64,000 bases of DNA from Stichopus chloronotus (lineage: Eukaryota; Echinodermata; Holothuroidea; Aspidochirotida; Stichopodidae), in NCBI GenBank assembly GCA_021234535.1, contig CM037840.1, positions 30,517,520-30,581,519 on the forward strand, read 5' to 3'. A program made the translations under genes and the position numbers. How positions within the stretch are numbered: position 1 is the first letter of the stretch; each line of letters starts with the position of its first letter. Positions 33,601 through 43,922 of this stretch are shown in pieces. The notes under the pieces are model-generated. The model was not told where the DNA came from, searched no databases, and worked only from the letters and a program-made list of their open reading frames with translations.

Positions 33601-36600
33601 GGTGATTGGCAGTGCCTTAAGGGGAAATATGGCATTTGTTTTACAGAAAACATCCACATTTTTGAAACCAATGTTTGTGGATACAGAATGATAGATTATT
33701 TCAAATAAGGAAGGACAGAAGCCTCCTTTTCAAGAAATAAGCTCCTCACAGATAGAAATTCAGTTAGTTGTTGCGCAACACTAATTTGTTCACCCCAACT
33801 TTACAAAATTCAAATGAAACATCTTCCATTACTCATCACATGCATACTGTTTTGAGGTAATGAAGCTTTGGTAGATGTTTATTGATGAGACTGATTGGTT
33901 TAATAATGATTACTGCTATTTTCTTTTGCATGTCATGTTGAGGTATTCTAAACGCCCTACTTCCCTTGAAAGGGGAATATTGTGTTTGCAATGCACCAAC
34001 ATGGAAAAAAGAAAACAAAGAAAACAGATTTAATCATGTTAAATCATTCAGGTTCTTCAATAAACAGCTACAACATTTTGACTAAAATCAGCGACATAAT
34101 ATGCATCATTTGAATTTTTGAAAGTTTGGGTGAACAAATTATTCTTGAGGAAAAAGTGACTGAATATCTATCTGTGAGAAACAGAATTCTTGAAAAGAAG
34201 ACAACTGTCATAACTTTGAGCAGTCTATCATTCTGTGCCCACAAATATTGGTTTTCAAAATATCATTTTTTTTTTTTTCTGTAAAACAAGTACCCTGCTT
34301 CCCTTTAAACACAGTGATCAACATAAGCACCGTACATTTCATCATTCTAGAGGTAAGCATTTAAAAAAAAGTTATGCCAAGAGAAAGTCAGAGATAACTT
34401 CCTGTGCACACACAAAAGAGGGAAGTGCACCTTGAGTGGCTTTACTTCACATTTCTCTCTCAAAGGCACATTCAGATCAGAGAAATACAAGGATATAAAT
34501 CAAACTGAAAGGTACATGCAATCTATCCTGTGTAAACACTTTTGTGTAAAACTACATTCAGTTCCATTATATTGTCCTCCCATAACTTGCTCTGCATCTT
34601 GAATTCTTATCATTACTTCACTCCTTTGTTCACAAAAATTGCGTTGCATACCTCTTTCTGGCATCCTTTGTTCCAATCTGTAAATTTACTATTTTACATT
34701 AATAGCCTTGCTATGTGTCTCTAACTTTGCCCGTGAAAATTGTTGCCACACCTGCACAAGCTGGCTTACTTCCTTACAAATTTCTGAACCTATTTTTCTT
34801 TCTTTTTTTTGATCACCATATAGTCCTGTCACCTTAATATCAAACCAAATGTGATATTATGTTACTGATAAGTGTATAAATGGTTCTACCTTGTCACACT
34901 GACTTACTGACATATTTAAAGAGTAGCATAATCAACAGCTTTGATAGGTCTCACAAGTAATTGCTTGTATGCAAAATGCAAATACTGTAATCTTACAGCC
35001 AACAATGAACCTTTTCTTTCCCTTCTTGTGGGTGAAAAAGAGGATGCAGAAATGGTAAGAAATTCAACTGTTTCAATAACAATGTGTACATTTATAAAGC
35101 ACTGGTGTCTGTCAGAGAGATGCTTGTGGCACTGCACAAGAGACAGCTGACAGAATGAAGCAGCAGAATTACATTACAAAGTGAGTGATTGCTTGAACAA
35201 AAGTTTTAGGACATGTACCTGGATCCATAGGTGCTTTGGGGTCTGCAAAACTGCACATGCTCAGGAATATGGTACACCTTATCAACACTATAAAACCACT
35301 ACTTTAAGGTAACTATCGACCCTTAACTGTCCAAACACAAACAGCAACACAGAATGTGACATTATTTTCCTTTGCTCTAAGTCCCATTGATACAAAAGGA
35401 CAACTTTTGACTACAATTATCTAAAACATAATTCTAACCAGTAGGATCTGAAACTAGGGCTGACCAATTCTTTATTGGTCCGAGTTAATCCATCCAAATG
35501 ACAAAAGGTTATTAAGTAGTCTGATATCTCCCCCTTACCATCATCATCTGAGCTGAAGTCATCCTCATCATAATCCGGGTCCTTGAGAGAAGAGGATGCC
35601 GTCTTGTATTTGGACCAGGAAATGGAGACTGTAAATTAAACACAACTATCTGGTTTCATACACATTTCACATGGCAGAGTCCCCCTTAACTTATAGATGA
35701 CTTTACAAGGACCTGATCTTAAAAGGGTCTAGGGACTTGGCTCAATGCATGAGATGTACTTCAAGTAAGCTTGACACACATCATGTTCAGTCTTACGTGA
35801 CATTTGCAGCAGCATCGACTCACTACAAGGCTGACTGACTTTGTTTTTTTTTCCCCTTTTTTGCGTGTTTGATGAATGGGACATGAAGATGCATGTAAGC
35901 CTAACGAGCAACCATGTTGAGTCTTTTGTGACATCCTTGTAGCTATCTGCTTGCAATGTCTGAGAGACTTGAAAGCCTTTGTCAGGTGTTCAATGTTTAC
36001 ACTTACATACTGTTTGGAAGAACAAAGCTTCATGACAAAAACGGTGCATAAAAACATCAACAAAATCATGCAGAATTTTTGCCATTTAAACGAAGCCCAC
36101 ATAAACAGAGACGACAAAATTGGTTCTGTGGGCGTACTCCACGCGCCCATCACAAAAGTATGATTGGAATGACAACAGGAAATCCAAAAGACTTATCACT
36201 GTACCATCAGGTATCTCATGTACTGTACTATCCTTTCACAATTCTCAAGCCTGCAAAGGTAGGACGAAAGGACACAACCGATAAGTAGTGTTCAATCTTG
36301 CTATTTTGAACAGCCTCCACTATCATACTGTAACTGTTTCATTCTACTCTTAGTATCCCAGCACACACATACTGACAGAGCTAGAAACACATACAATGGT
36401 ACATTGATATTAGTTACCCTTGCTATCCCCGTTGAATTTGGCCTCTTCCTTCGTCAGCATGTTGTCGTGCTCTCTGTCAAATTCCAACTGCAGCATTTCG
36501 GCCAGCATGAGGTCGTTGGATGTGTCATTCTCCGAGCCGATGTCGAGGTCTACTGAGAAAGAAAAATCGCTCTGATTCCTGGAACAGAGAAAAAAACAAA

Positions 36601-37835
36601 AGGTGTTTGTTTCTAAATTTACAAATACTTTGTACAGTAGAGCATCTACCTTCTCTCCTCAACAGACCTGCTGCGCATGATGCATTTAGAGTCGTCACAA
36701 GAATTGTTTTAAATACAAAATGTCTCGCTGCCATCGTGCTTTCCTGCCCCTGATGGCAGAGAGAGATAAGTGGTGGTCAAACATTTCACATTTTCGCTGG
36801 TGCTTGCCACAGAAGACGTATCTTTGACACTCACTTCATGCACAATTTAGCTTAATTCGGTGCTGGAAAAATATGACCGAGGGAACATCTGCAATTCCAT
36901 TGTGGAAAAACTACAGTACTGTAATAGTACAATTTTTGGGGCATATTTTTTCTTTTTATCACTGTTGAGAAAGACACCAGCAATGTGTTCTGGGTGTGTT
37001 CAGTGGTTGGCACGAAAGAGTCCTGCATTTGGCACAGAAGATCACTCAAACTAATCAGAACCAAACTATATCAGAAACTAAACAAACCAGAGAGAAATTA
37101 CTGTTACATAACTTGACAACATAAAACACTGAAACCAATACCAAAACCATCTGGAATTACCTGTAAGTTCCCTGGATGATAGTTTCATGTGCCATGACCA
37201 TTAAATCCTGTGCCATCCGGTCTTCTAGATGTCTACTTGAAGTTCTTATCTCAAAATTTAGGCCTCATTAAAATCTTTCCTTCACCACATAAAAAAAATA
37301 TAACACATTTGCCTCACATCACTAATGACTTTTACAGTTTAAGGCCTCTGTGAACCTTCACACACTTTAAGTATCTGTAAACTTACGACCAAAACACAGT
37401 AGGAAGCTTTTATTGCTCAGTTGCAGCATTTTGGAGCTTAGGGTCTTGCAGAATGAGGATGGACTTTACTATAAGATGAAACTAATGACTGGACAAAACC
37501 ATTTTTTTTGGCTTCTGTCCTCTTTATGGAGAGTACTGTACAAATAAAGCACAATGTTTTGTTTGTGAGTTAATGTATCCTTCATACATGGTGGAACTAC
37601 TGTACATTCTGTATTGGAAGTGAATTACAGTGAAATTGTGAGTTATATCTTACATATAATCCTCTTTGAGTGCTGCCTGTTCCTCCTCGATTTGTAGTGT
37701 TTTCGTGAATTCTTCATCCATCACTGCAGCCAAGGAGCATGGTTCCGGCGCTGTCACTGGAGTACCCCATGGGCTTCTCTGACTCACCGGGTTGGGCGCC
37801 GGATGCTCTACTCTGAGTTCACCTTTCGCTTCCAT
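27148..37835 (-). CDS. RIOK3: RIOK3, atypical serine/threonine kinase of the RIO family (10 coding exons, C-terminus missing)
   Basis: RIO kinases are cytoplasmic kinase/ATPases; RIOK3 is associated with pre-40S ribosome maturation and, in vertebrates, innate signalling. Joining exons 37835-37654, 36578-36418, 35628-35539, 33510-33386, 33198-33055, 31793-31666, 31227-31045, 29818-29659, 28214-28044 and 27255-27148 gives 1452 nt, 484 codons, with consistent phases throughout. Visible landmarks: an N-terminal duplicated motif ([19 protein letters not shown] and [15 protein letters not shown]), KFNGDSKVSIS (about 111-120), nucleotide-binding loop STGKEAVV (263-270), ATP lysine in ALKVFKTTL (K290), [10 protein letters not shown], hinge MTFIG (359-363), catalytic HADLSAYN (D406, N411) and metal-binding IDVSQS (D423). 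KKHILVM, the [10 protein letters not shown] block and the N-terminal motif separate it from RIOK1. The human protein is 519 aa as I recall, so about 35-40 residues are missing at the C-terminus, beyond 27148 or in the gap. Confidence 0.96.
27256..28043 (-). other. RIOK3 intron 9
   Basis: Intron between coding exons 9 and 10, containing the (TA)n microsatellite. Nothing else recognised. Confidence 0.75.
27383..27425. repeat. (TA)n microsatellite
   Basis: About 20 TA dinucleotides bounded by 'catcta' and 'tcatatatagat', just beyond the last visible RIOK3 exon in intron 9. Confidence 0.93.
28044..28214 (-). CDS. RIOK3: RIOK3 coding exon 9 (catalytic and metal-binding loops)
   Basis: 57 codons, phase 0 at both ends, acceptor 'gtttttccacag' and donor 'cacg/gtgagt'. 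It contains [14 protein letters not shown] (catalytic Asp 406, Asn 411) and [19 protein letters not shown] (metal-binding Asp 423). All residues required for RIO phosphotransfer or ATPase chemistry are present. The ATG at its start is an internal Met, not a start. Confidence 0.97.
28215..29658 (-). other. RIOK3 intron 8
   Basis: Contains part of a dispersed repeat (about 28246-28390, related to 47490-47600) and a pyrimidine-rich CCT tract near 28500-28615. No coding content seen. Confidence 0.7.
29659..29818 (-). CDS. RIOK3: RIOK3 coding exon 8 (hinge region)
   Basis: 160 nt, entered in phase 2 (its first G completes an AGG Arg codon) and left in phase 0, between the acceptor 'tttatgtgacag' and the donor 'ctggag/gtattt'. 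It encodes [20 protein letters not shown] followed by the hinge MTFIG. Noticeably GC-rich compared with the flanking introns, as are the other exons of this gene. Confidence 0.96.
29819..31044 (-). other. RIOK3 intron 7
   Basis: Intronic; includes the (CAA)n microsatellite near 30636-30693 and A/T homopolymers. No other feature recognised. Confidence 0.7.
30636..30693. repeat. (CAA)n microsatellite
   Basis: About 19 uninterrupted CAA triplets within RIOK3 intron 7. The poly-Val frame on the minus strand is an artefact. Confidence 0.97.
31045..31227 (-). CDS. RIOK3: RIOK3 coding exon 7 (ATP-binding lysine)
   Basis: 183 nt, phase 2 in and phase 2 out, between the acceptor 'ttcttggtcgtag' and the donor 'aacag/gtgaga'. 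It encodes [17 protein letters not shown] with the ATP-contacting Lys 290, then [16 protein letters not shown] and [13 protein letters not shown]. The insert between nucleotide loop and lysine is shorter than the acidic insert of the human protein as I recall it. Confidence 0.97.
31228..31665 (-). other. RIOK3 intron 6
   Basis: Intronic, AT-rich with 'accagtt' repeats of low complexity near 31520-31610. Nothing else recognised. Confidence 0.7.
31666..31793 (-). CDS. RIOK3: RIOK3 coding exon 6 (nucleotide-binding loop)
   Basis: 128 nt, phase 0 in and phase 2 out, acceptor 'tttctccctgcag', donor 'ggcag/gttggt'. It encodes [20 protein letters not shown] and then [14 protein letters not shown], the flexible loop and P-loop equivalent of RIO kinases. 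Confidence 0.97.
31794..33054 (-). other. RIOK3 intron 5
   Basis: Intronic; its 5' part is occupied by a tandem repeat of about 81-85-bp units (32765-33010). Otherwise nothing recognised. Confidence 0.7.
32765..33010. repeat. Three-copy tandem repeat, units about 81-85 bp
   Basis: Three diverged units each contain 'ttcctcacttctcac', 'acagtaatgacaac', a 'gatgcattgcctc'-like word and 'aacttgacactgtggggg'-like text. The minus-strand frame across it repeats [12 protein letters not shown] / [12 protein letters not shown], which reflects the repeat rather than protein selection. Confidence 0.85.
33055..33198 (-). CDS. RIOK3: RIOK3 coding exon 5
   Basis: 48 codons, phase 0 both ends, acceptor 'tttttacgggcag', donor 'accgtg/gtaagt'. 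It encodes [20 protein letters not shown] and ends HEKKEHSTV, matching the helical segment that precedes the RIO core (LSN-V-N-LK-H ... LHEKKEHST in the human protein). Confidence 0.96.
33199..33385 (-). other. RIOK3 intron 4
   Basis: Short AT-rich intron of 187 bp with GT-AG ends ('gaagag/gtaaat' to 'cgggcag'). Longer minus-strand frames that run through it into both flanking exons in other frames are not the gene product. Confidence 0.85.
33386..33510 (-). CDS. RIOK3: RIOK3 coding exon 4
   Basis: 125 nt, phase 1 in and phase 0 out, acceptor 'actttaaaactcag', donor 'gaagag/gtaaat'. It encodes [20 protein letters not shown], then [20 protein letters not shown], corresponding to the human KGKDITTKHDEVVCGRKNTA segment. 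The correct frame differs from the longest open frame across this region. Confidence 0.95.
33511..35538 (-). other. RIOK3 intron 3
   Basis: Two kilobases, AT-rich, with homopolymers. No exon, RNA or repeat family recognised. Confidence 0.65.
35539..35628 (-). CDS. RIOK3: RIOK3 coding exon 3 (acidic linker)
   Basis: 90 nt, phase 1 both ends, acceptor 'gtttaatttacag', donor 'gatgatg/gtaagg'. It encodes [13 protein letters not shown] followed by a Asp/Glu-rich stretch ([15 protein letters not shown]), as in the acidic linker of RIOK3 proteins. Confidence 0.93.
35629..36417 (-). other. RIOK3 intron 2
   Basis: Intronic; frames of up to 130 codons occur on the minus strand here but lack codon pattern and homology and are not joined by splice sites to the gene. 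Confidence 0.65.
36418..36578 (-). CDS. RIOK3: RIOK3 coding exon 2
   Basis: 161 nt, phase 2 in and phase 1 out, with a strong acceptor (long T/C tract ending 'ctctgttccag') and donor 'caagg/gtaact'. It encodes [20 protein letters not shown], then [15 protein letters not shown] and [10 protein letters not shown]. The exon 1 phase (ends AT) plus its first G makes an ATG Met codon, supporting the direct join of exons 1 and 2. Confidence 0.93.
36579..37653 (-). other. RIOK3 intron 1 (coding)
   Basis: Contains the possible 75-nt cassette exon at 37161-37235. Remaining sequence is AT-rich and featureless. Confidence 0.65.
37161..37235 (-). CDS. Possible alternative (cassette) exon of RIOK3
   Basis: A 75-nt stretch bounded by AG ('gaacttcaag') and a fair donor ('cttacag/gtaatt') stays open in the frame that would link exon 1 to exon 2 (phase 2 in, phase 2 out, length divisible by three). 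It would insert about 25 residues including [14 protein letters not shown], reminiscent of the neighbouring DLMLAEML motif. The acceptor lacks a good pyrimidine tract and the human protein has no counterpart that I know. Confidence 0.28.
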
Positions 37836-37858
37836 CCTTTCACAATTCAGTTAGATTT
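37654..37858 (-). CDS. RIOK3: RIOK3 exon with start codon (coding exon 1)
   Basis: Acceptor 'ctttgtctgctttag' at 37859-37860, then 23 nt of 5' UTR, then ATG at 37835. The 182 coding nt end in phase 2 before 'gtaaga'. They encode [16 protein letters not shown] ... [20 protein letters not shown] and [17 protein letters not shown], matching the 'CPWAIP ... CSLADVMSEQLAKELQLEEE' region of human RIOK3. The start is chosen because it is the only ATG in frame after the acceptor. Confidence 0.9.
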
Positions 37859-40511
37859 CTAAAGCAGACAAAGTGAATAACATTTAAGCATACCTAATTG
37901 TATCCTCCATGACAAGTAAAATGAATCTCTTCCTTTAAGAATACAACCAAACTATACACTTGGGGATGCAGCTGGTGGTCTACCAGTATGTTACACGGAA
38001 CCAGTTCACACAGAATCTTAAAATTGTACAAAATCTCTCCCGGCACCAAAGACGTCACAAAGCCAGGCTGTGCTGGGCATCCCTGCATGGTACTGGTGAA
38101 TTTCAAATTCATGTAGCATACTAGCAAGGCGTCAAATACGACTACATATACACGGTAGTATGTGACAGTTCTCATTAAACTCAACTGTGCCACTCTTTGA
38201 ACTTGTAAGTCGATGCAAAGTACACTTGTTCTGAATATTCAGTTCATCAAAACAGCTTACATCACTGATGCTGTAATGAGGTGAATACTTTGTGGTTCAG
38301 TACTACAATTCCCAATACCAATCAAGGAGCTACTGTACGTGTAAGTGGAGTAGTAACCAAATACTGTATGTTAGGCACTGTCTGTTTCTTGAAATAGGAA
38401 CCATTTATATTGAAATATGAATTATGTTTTTACTGTTTCTATGACTATGACACTCTGTTGCTTTCCAATTGACGACGGTTATTTTCAAATGGCACTGTAG
38501 ACCTAATTTGTCATTTTCGTTCATTGAATAACATGCAGTTGTCCCATGAGTCTCATGAGTACAGATACATTTACAAACAACAGCTTAAGAACCCAACATA
38601 ATCTTAACCTTCTCATTTTTCTGTAAACTCAAAATCACTTTAAGCCTACAAAACAGAATATTTGACAGACTTTAAAGCATAGGGTCATCCTAGAGTGATA
38701 TTGGATTCAATTCCAATCTGATATTTGGAAGTTTCAATTTACAGTATAAATATCTTCTCCAAACGTAGTTGAAAAGAGCCAAAGATTTGAGTTACAATAC
38801 ATGTAACATTGCTGACAAATAAAATAGAAATAGAATGTCAACCAATTATGTTGTGACATCATCACTATAGACAGCTTCTATCCGATAGAAGGGAAAAATA
38901 TCGGATCAAATTGAAATACACCTCTCCATAGAGTGGCATATTACATTAATTCAGATTGAGACAATTTGAAAAAAGAGTGCTGTAACAAAACTACTGATGA
39001 TAGAACACCACAAGTATGATACATACAGTACCATACTTTTCTTAAGTTCTGATGCGATATTTGGTTACAAAGTGTGACCTGCATCTACAGTAACACTTAA
39101 CATTAGAATCCATACCAACTGAACAAGTTTGCTTATTTCAACTTGCATCCCGACGTATTTTAAGACAATCAGAGCTATTGATACAGTATACTGTAGTAAG
39201 ATGGGGTTAAAAAAAGACCATTTCCCTGATGTTTGGTATAAAAGAGATAGGCATATGGAGGCTTTCGTCTTTTATTCTTGTCACTTGTGACACAGGAATA
39301 TCTCCCCAGTTACTAGGAAAAAACTAATAAACTGCACAGTGAAAAAGGGAAATGCAAAAAAAAACAGAGTCTTTTTTACCCCAATAACCTTTGCTTTTGG
39401 GGTGAAAAAGTTTTGTTGGGATGAAAAAGTCCAATGTGAATACATCACAAACTATCCGAAGCAAATGTTTAATAAATTCACCCTTTATAGAATCTTACAT
39501 AAGACTGCCAATATTGGTCAATGTAGCTGAATGCATACGCAACAATGTATTGTGGTTAATAATTGTCTGCCAAATGAATCACGTTGGCACCTGTAATTCA
39601 CTGAAGTGAACACTGCATAATTCAGGTGTAATGCTGAAGCAATAACAACCTGCACAATAAGGTGGGTACAGCAAGGTTGATGACAGTGGTAGATGCAGTA
39701 TGATGGGAGAGGGGGGTGACACAGCCTCAAGATCCCAAGTTGAAACCTGACCACCTCCCCATGCCCAATGGCATTTCTGACTGTGAAACACACTGTGCAG
39801 CCTAGATACAATGATAGCCCATTCAAAAATCCTAGCCAGGTAATAGATTACAAAAAGACAAAACATGGCTCTAAAATGGCTTGCAAGGTGTTCATTAATA
39901 GGGCAAGGTTCTCAAGCAAGGTGACAGATTACAATTATACAGTAAATGTGATAATGTGACATTGTGAAGCAGTCTGAACACTGAACAGTCAAAGCCATTC
40001 TCTATCTCTGCCAATGGTTGGGGTAAAACAGCCCTGGTACTGTTTACTCTGTTGTATTTGCTTTGAGGCATTTCAGCTGCCAAGTGAATGAGAAGATACT
40101 GTACCATATTAATGTTGGCCTCACTGTAGTTGTACAGCACACTCACTATGTCTGTTATGGGTCTAGCTTACCCCATCAACCAAGAATGAAAATACTCTGA
40201 GCATCACGATTCAAATGGCAAACACCCGAATAAATGGCAGTCATAGTTAAGAAACTGAGGCCGGATGGAGAGGGTCAGTTGGGTAATGTATGAATGGTGT
40301 GGGCGCACGTAAGACTAGGTTACTAAATAGTAAAAGCTAGTGTCGCTGTCACATCAACGTTAGTGTTACTAATTAATACAGTAGCCTACTGTTAGTGTTA
40401 CTTTCCTCCATTTAGTGCGAAACGAAATAATCATGTTGCTGGCTTGTCACGCTTATTCCCAAATAAAAAAAACATAACTGTAACGTGAATTGCTGAAGCA
40501 AATATACTTAC
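37859..40511 (-). other. RIOK3 5' UTR intron
   Basis: Inferred intron between the putative 5' UTR exon and the first coding exon. AT-rich; overlapping short frames on both strands (e.g. 39518-39866) have no family resemblance. Confidence 0.5.
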
Positions 40512-40600
40512 AAGAACCTTGGTAAAGAACGTTTGATGTGTTTGTTAGTGTTGCCTCGCTTTGCCACAACTTGGTGACTGCTCTTCTATAACGTACCGTT
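40512..40600 (-). other. Likely 5' UTR exon of RIOK3 (upstream boundary approximate)
   Basis: On the minus strand 'aaggttctt/gtaagtat' is a consensus-grade donor about 2.65 kb upstream of the start-codon exon, followed upstream by CpG-containing, G/C-richer sequence. The intron it defines ends at the strong acceptor at 37859-37860. The transcription start was not determinable. Confidence 0.4.
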
Positions 40601-40688
40601 TAAACTGCATGTGATACTGTAGATATGGTATACGTGCCACAGTATGACCATTCGATGTACCGGTGTTGAGAGATTACGCAATTAGGTG

Positions 40689-40696
40689 TGACGTCA
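40689..40696. promoter_or_regulatory. Palindromic CRE (TGACGTCA) upstream of RIOK3
   Basis: A perfect 8-bp cAMP-response element about 90-180 bp upstream of the inferred RIOK3 first exon. CREB/ATF sites at this distance are common in housekeeping promoters. The same word or near matches occur elsewhere in the window, so it may be chance. Confidence 0.35.
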
Positions 40697-40699
40697 CAT

Positions 40700-43457
40700 T
40701 GTTACACCATTTTGTGAAAGGATCATCAGTTGACACGAGGGGGGAAGCTTGTTGGGTTTGCATGGACCAGAACTGTAAGTGAATGACGGTCGGGGACTGG
40801 GAGATCCCCAAAAATGACTACCCCTAAAGAGGTAACGATTTAGATAAACTATGAATGACCTGTATTTTTGGGAAATGGGTTAACTTTTGAAACATGAGAT
40901 CTCCGATAAAGAATATCAGTCTGGATGCCTTATAGCGAAGCCCGAGGAATGCCGGCATTTAAATCTGCCGGGAGGCTTTAATTGCAAAGAATTTCTTGGT
41001 GCGATATGAGCCAACCGATATGGCGCTAGGCTTAAATGACAAATTTACAGTAGGACCCTAATGATAAAAGGTGAAGCCCTCTTCCCCTTGAAAAAATAGC
41101 CGGGCCTGAAAAATCGAATATTACTGTCATCATTATCGCCTTGAGCAACTTATGTGAGGGGGTGGGACTGGGTTGCATACAGTCCAATGCTCTTGTTTAG
41201 GCTTATAACGTAAACTATACGTGACGTAATATTAGTATGATGAGTTCAAACCACGGAGTGGAAACATTGAGGATGGGACAGGTTGCATGTCCAAGTTGAG
41301 TAGAGGGAATTAAACGTCCCCGCACTTTTTGAGAAGAGGGAACACTATCACATTTTTACCATATACTAAAATTGACATTAAATTTAACAATCTGCACTAC
41401 TCTTAGTAGGATCGTAAATTTCAAAACTTTTCTAAAATATAATATGTAGCCGAAATTTACATTGGCAGAGGCACTCAAAGTGCCATTTGGCTGCAATCTA
41501 TCGAGAATTTCTTCTCAGGCTGTTCGCCCAGTGGTGCCTGAACCAGTTTGCTTTGGAGGCTCTGATCCCACTGAAAAACGTTGAAAAAAAATGAGATCCC
41601 TATTTCAAGGCTTACTGTATATGCAGACTGAATTACACTCTTAATCGATGGTTTAGATCTTAGTGACGGTAGTCATTACCCCCCCCCCCCATCCTCAGGT
41701 CATTCACCTGTGTATGGTACACTCTAACTGATGCTGCCCTCAACTTAGAGACAGTCTAGAATTCCTTTATACGACCTCTAAAGGAGTCCAAATGCGTAGA
41801 TAGAGACGGCTATGATGGAGTCCATTACTGCTTCCCGAGGCTCACACCCACCTCAACTCTTTGCATGCCTCCCCAGTGTAACCCCCCCCCCCCACACACA
41901 CACACACACACATACACACACACACTTACAGACACACGGATGAAAAAGTCTGGTTACTGATATGAGAACTATATAATGTTATAACTCCCTTCCCAACACA
42001 CCCTTTCGATATCTATACCTGACAACTACTGACTGCCTAGTGCGTACAGTATGTCATCCTCGGCCAGACTTTGCACTCGACCATCAGCCAGCACGTGAAG
42101 TAGAGTCGCCAATGTGTCCCACAGTCGCCAGATGGGTCATTGCCCACTGACCTCTTTAGCAGTTCAGTGACCTTTAATTACCAATACAACTTTCACTTAC
42201 TTTGGTGTAACCTCTGACCTTTCATCTGATATCTCATGTTCAAAGGCTTGCTCCTCTAAAAAATAAAGACGAATGATGCTTTATTTAAATCAGTTGAAAA
42301 TTTTTACGAGGCAATAAGAGGGATAGCCAAAGGTTTGGTTACTAAATCCCCCCCCCCCCCTCCTCTTCCCGTAGAGCAGCACCTGCTCTACGCTTTGGTA
42401 AGACTGACAATGCCATATTACAGAAGTAAACATTATATAGGCTATTAGCTACGCTAGACCGAACGTTGCTAGGGCAATATGGCAAACACATGCATATACG
42501 TACATGGAAATTATTTGTACCACACGAAGGCTCAGAGCTATAGGCTTGCCTTACTGTCTTGGAGACAACAGTCACACCAGGCCCCTCAACACCCCCTTCT
42601 GAGTCAAAGTGGGCTGTATGTATAATGCGAACATTCTTACAGTAGCTGCAAATATTAATTGCACATGCTTCATAAAAGTATTTACAGTTACCTTCATGAA
42701 ATTTTAAGTAATTTTTCTTTTAATTTAAATTTAAGTAAGAAAAAGAGAATGAATGTGTGGATACAGGCCTATATTATGAATATTATTTGTGTGGTCACTT
42801 CTCTGACTTTTCACTTAAAGGACTCATTGCGTTGACTATCGATAAAGTTTGTGAGGATTTTGAAGGGTACAAACACTTGACAAATGTCTACACAGTGAGT
42901 GGCATGTTCAAAAGTTATGAAAACTGTCAACATTATTTTGAACTTTCTACCCTAAGTTGTACTGGCCGTGTGCATATATATGTGAAAAGTGTCTGGTCAC
43001 GAATTTTCAAAAATGAAATTACTTTTGTTTTGTTGTGTTTTTTACAACAAAATATAGAAAATCTCGCAAATCGAGAACATGTAAACTGGGCAACGGTTCA
43101 AATTTATACCGGTCTTGAAAAACACTGAATATTCGTAATTAGAGGGAGAACAATACTAAGGAATGATTGAGAATTTCCACAATTTTAATTCCCCTTTCGA
43201 ATAACATATGTGGTCACGTGAGCTTGGAGTTACCCGTAACTTACCAGCATTGAGTAATTTAAAAATTAAAAAAAATCGGTAAAATCTGCTGATATAGTTT
43301 CTGTTCCAATCATAGAGATAGATAAAACACAAACTGTTTTTCATAAATGTATCTAAAAAAATTAACTGTGAAGATCGAATTAGAGACTAGTGCACACAGA
43401 GCCCCTGAGAATGTAAAATATAAAAATACATGTCGGTAGGATTTTCAATTGAATCAA
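40700..43457. other. Intergenic stretch with homopolymer-C and CA repeats
   Basis: Poly-C tracts near 41681-41691, 41882-41893 (followed by (CA)n to about 41935) and 42349-42361. No gene recognised. A 123-codon plus frame at 42757-43128 has no recognisable motif and no supporting splice context. Confidence 0.4.
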
Positions 43458-43491
43458 ATCAGGGAGCTGCCTCTAGTGGCAGCTCCCTGAT
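43458..43491. repeat. Perfect 14-bp inverted repeat, 6-nt loop
   Basis: The arms 'atcagggagctgcc' and 'ggcagctccctgat' are exactly complementary around 'tctagt'. Half of the motif recurs as 'tgatcagggagctgtctgat' at 50746-50764, so it could be the end of a mobile element family rather than a unique hairpin. Confidence 0.85.
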
Positions 43492-43784
43492 CAAATATCA
43501 TGATGAGATAAATGTTCAGCCACAGACATGCAGAAAACATATGTGAAAAGAAAACAAAATATGACTATTTAAACGGATTAGCCACTGAAAAAAATTATGG
43601 TACGTACGGTATTCTATATGAATTAGAAATATTTTTGTCCATTTCGTGGTGAAAACCATATCTCAATAATATGTTGCGTTTTGCGATTTTTTAGCGAAAT
43701 ATCGATTTCAGTCAAAATGGCACATTGCATTATGAGAAATATGTCGGATGCCACACAGGAACGACGAGGCTTGGTACTGGAATA

Positions 43785-43922
43785 TCACGCACATGATCCA
43801 TGGTCATGTCCTTGCCATGAACGAAGACACACGCATTTTGCTCCCTTCGTACGGTTGTCGGGCAGTGAAGTGTTTTCAATGAACGGATCCACCACGAGTT
43901 TCTGGTAGCGCTCATAGGCAAA
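43785..43922 (-). CDS. Possible terminal exon of an unrecognised gene
   Basis: On the minus strand the acceptor-like 'gtcttacctacttcag' is followed by 45 codons and a stop. The peptide starts FAYERYQKLVVDPFIENTSL and continues PDNRTKGAKCVCLRSWQG. Its composition looks protein-like and a different frame on the same strand is also open. I do not recognise the family and find no partner exon upstream. It could be a fragment of a transposable element. Confidence 0.25.
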   Translation of the reverse strand, partial: FAYERYQKLVVDPFIENTSLPDNRTKGAKCVCLRSWQGHDHGSCA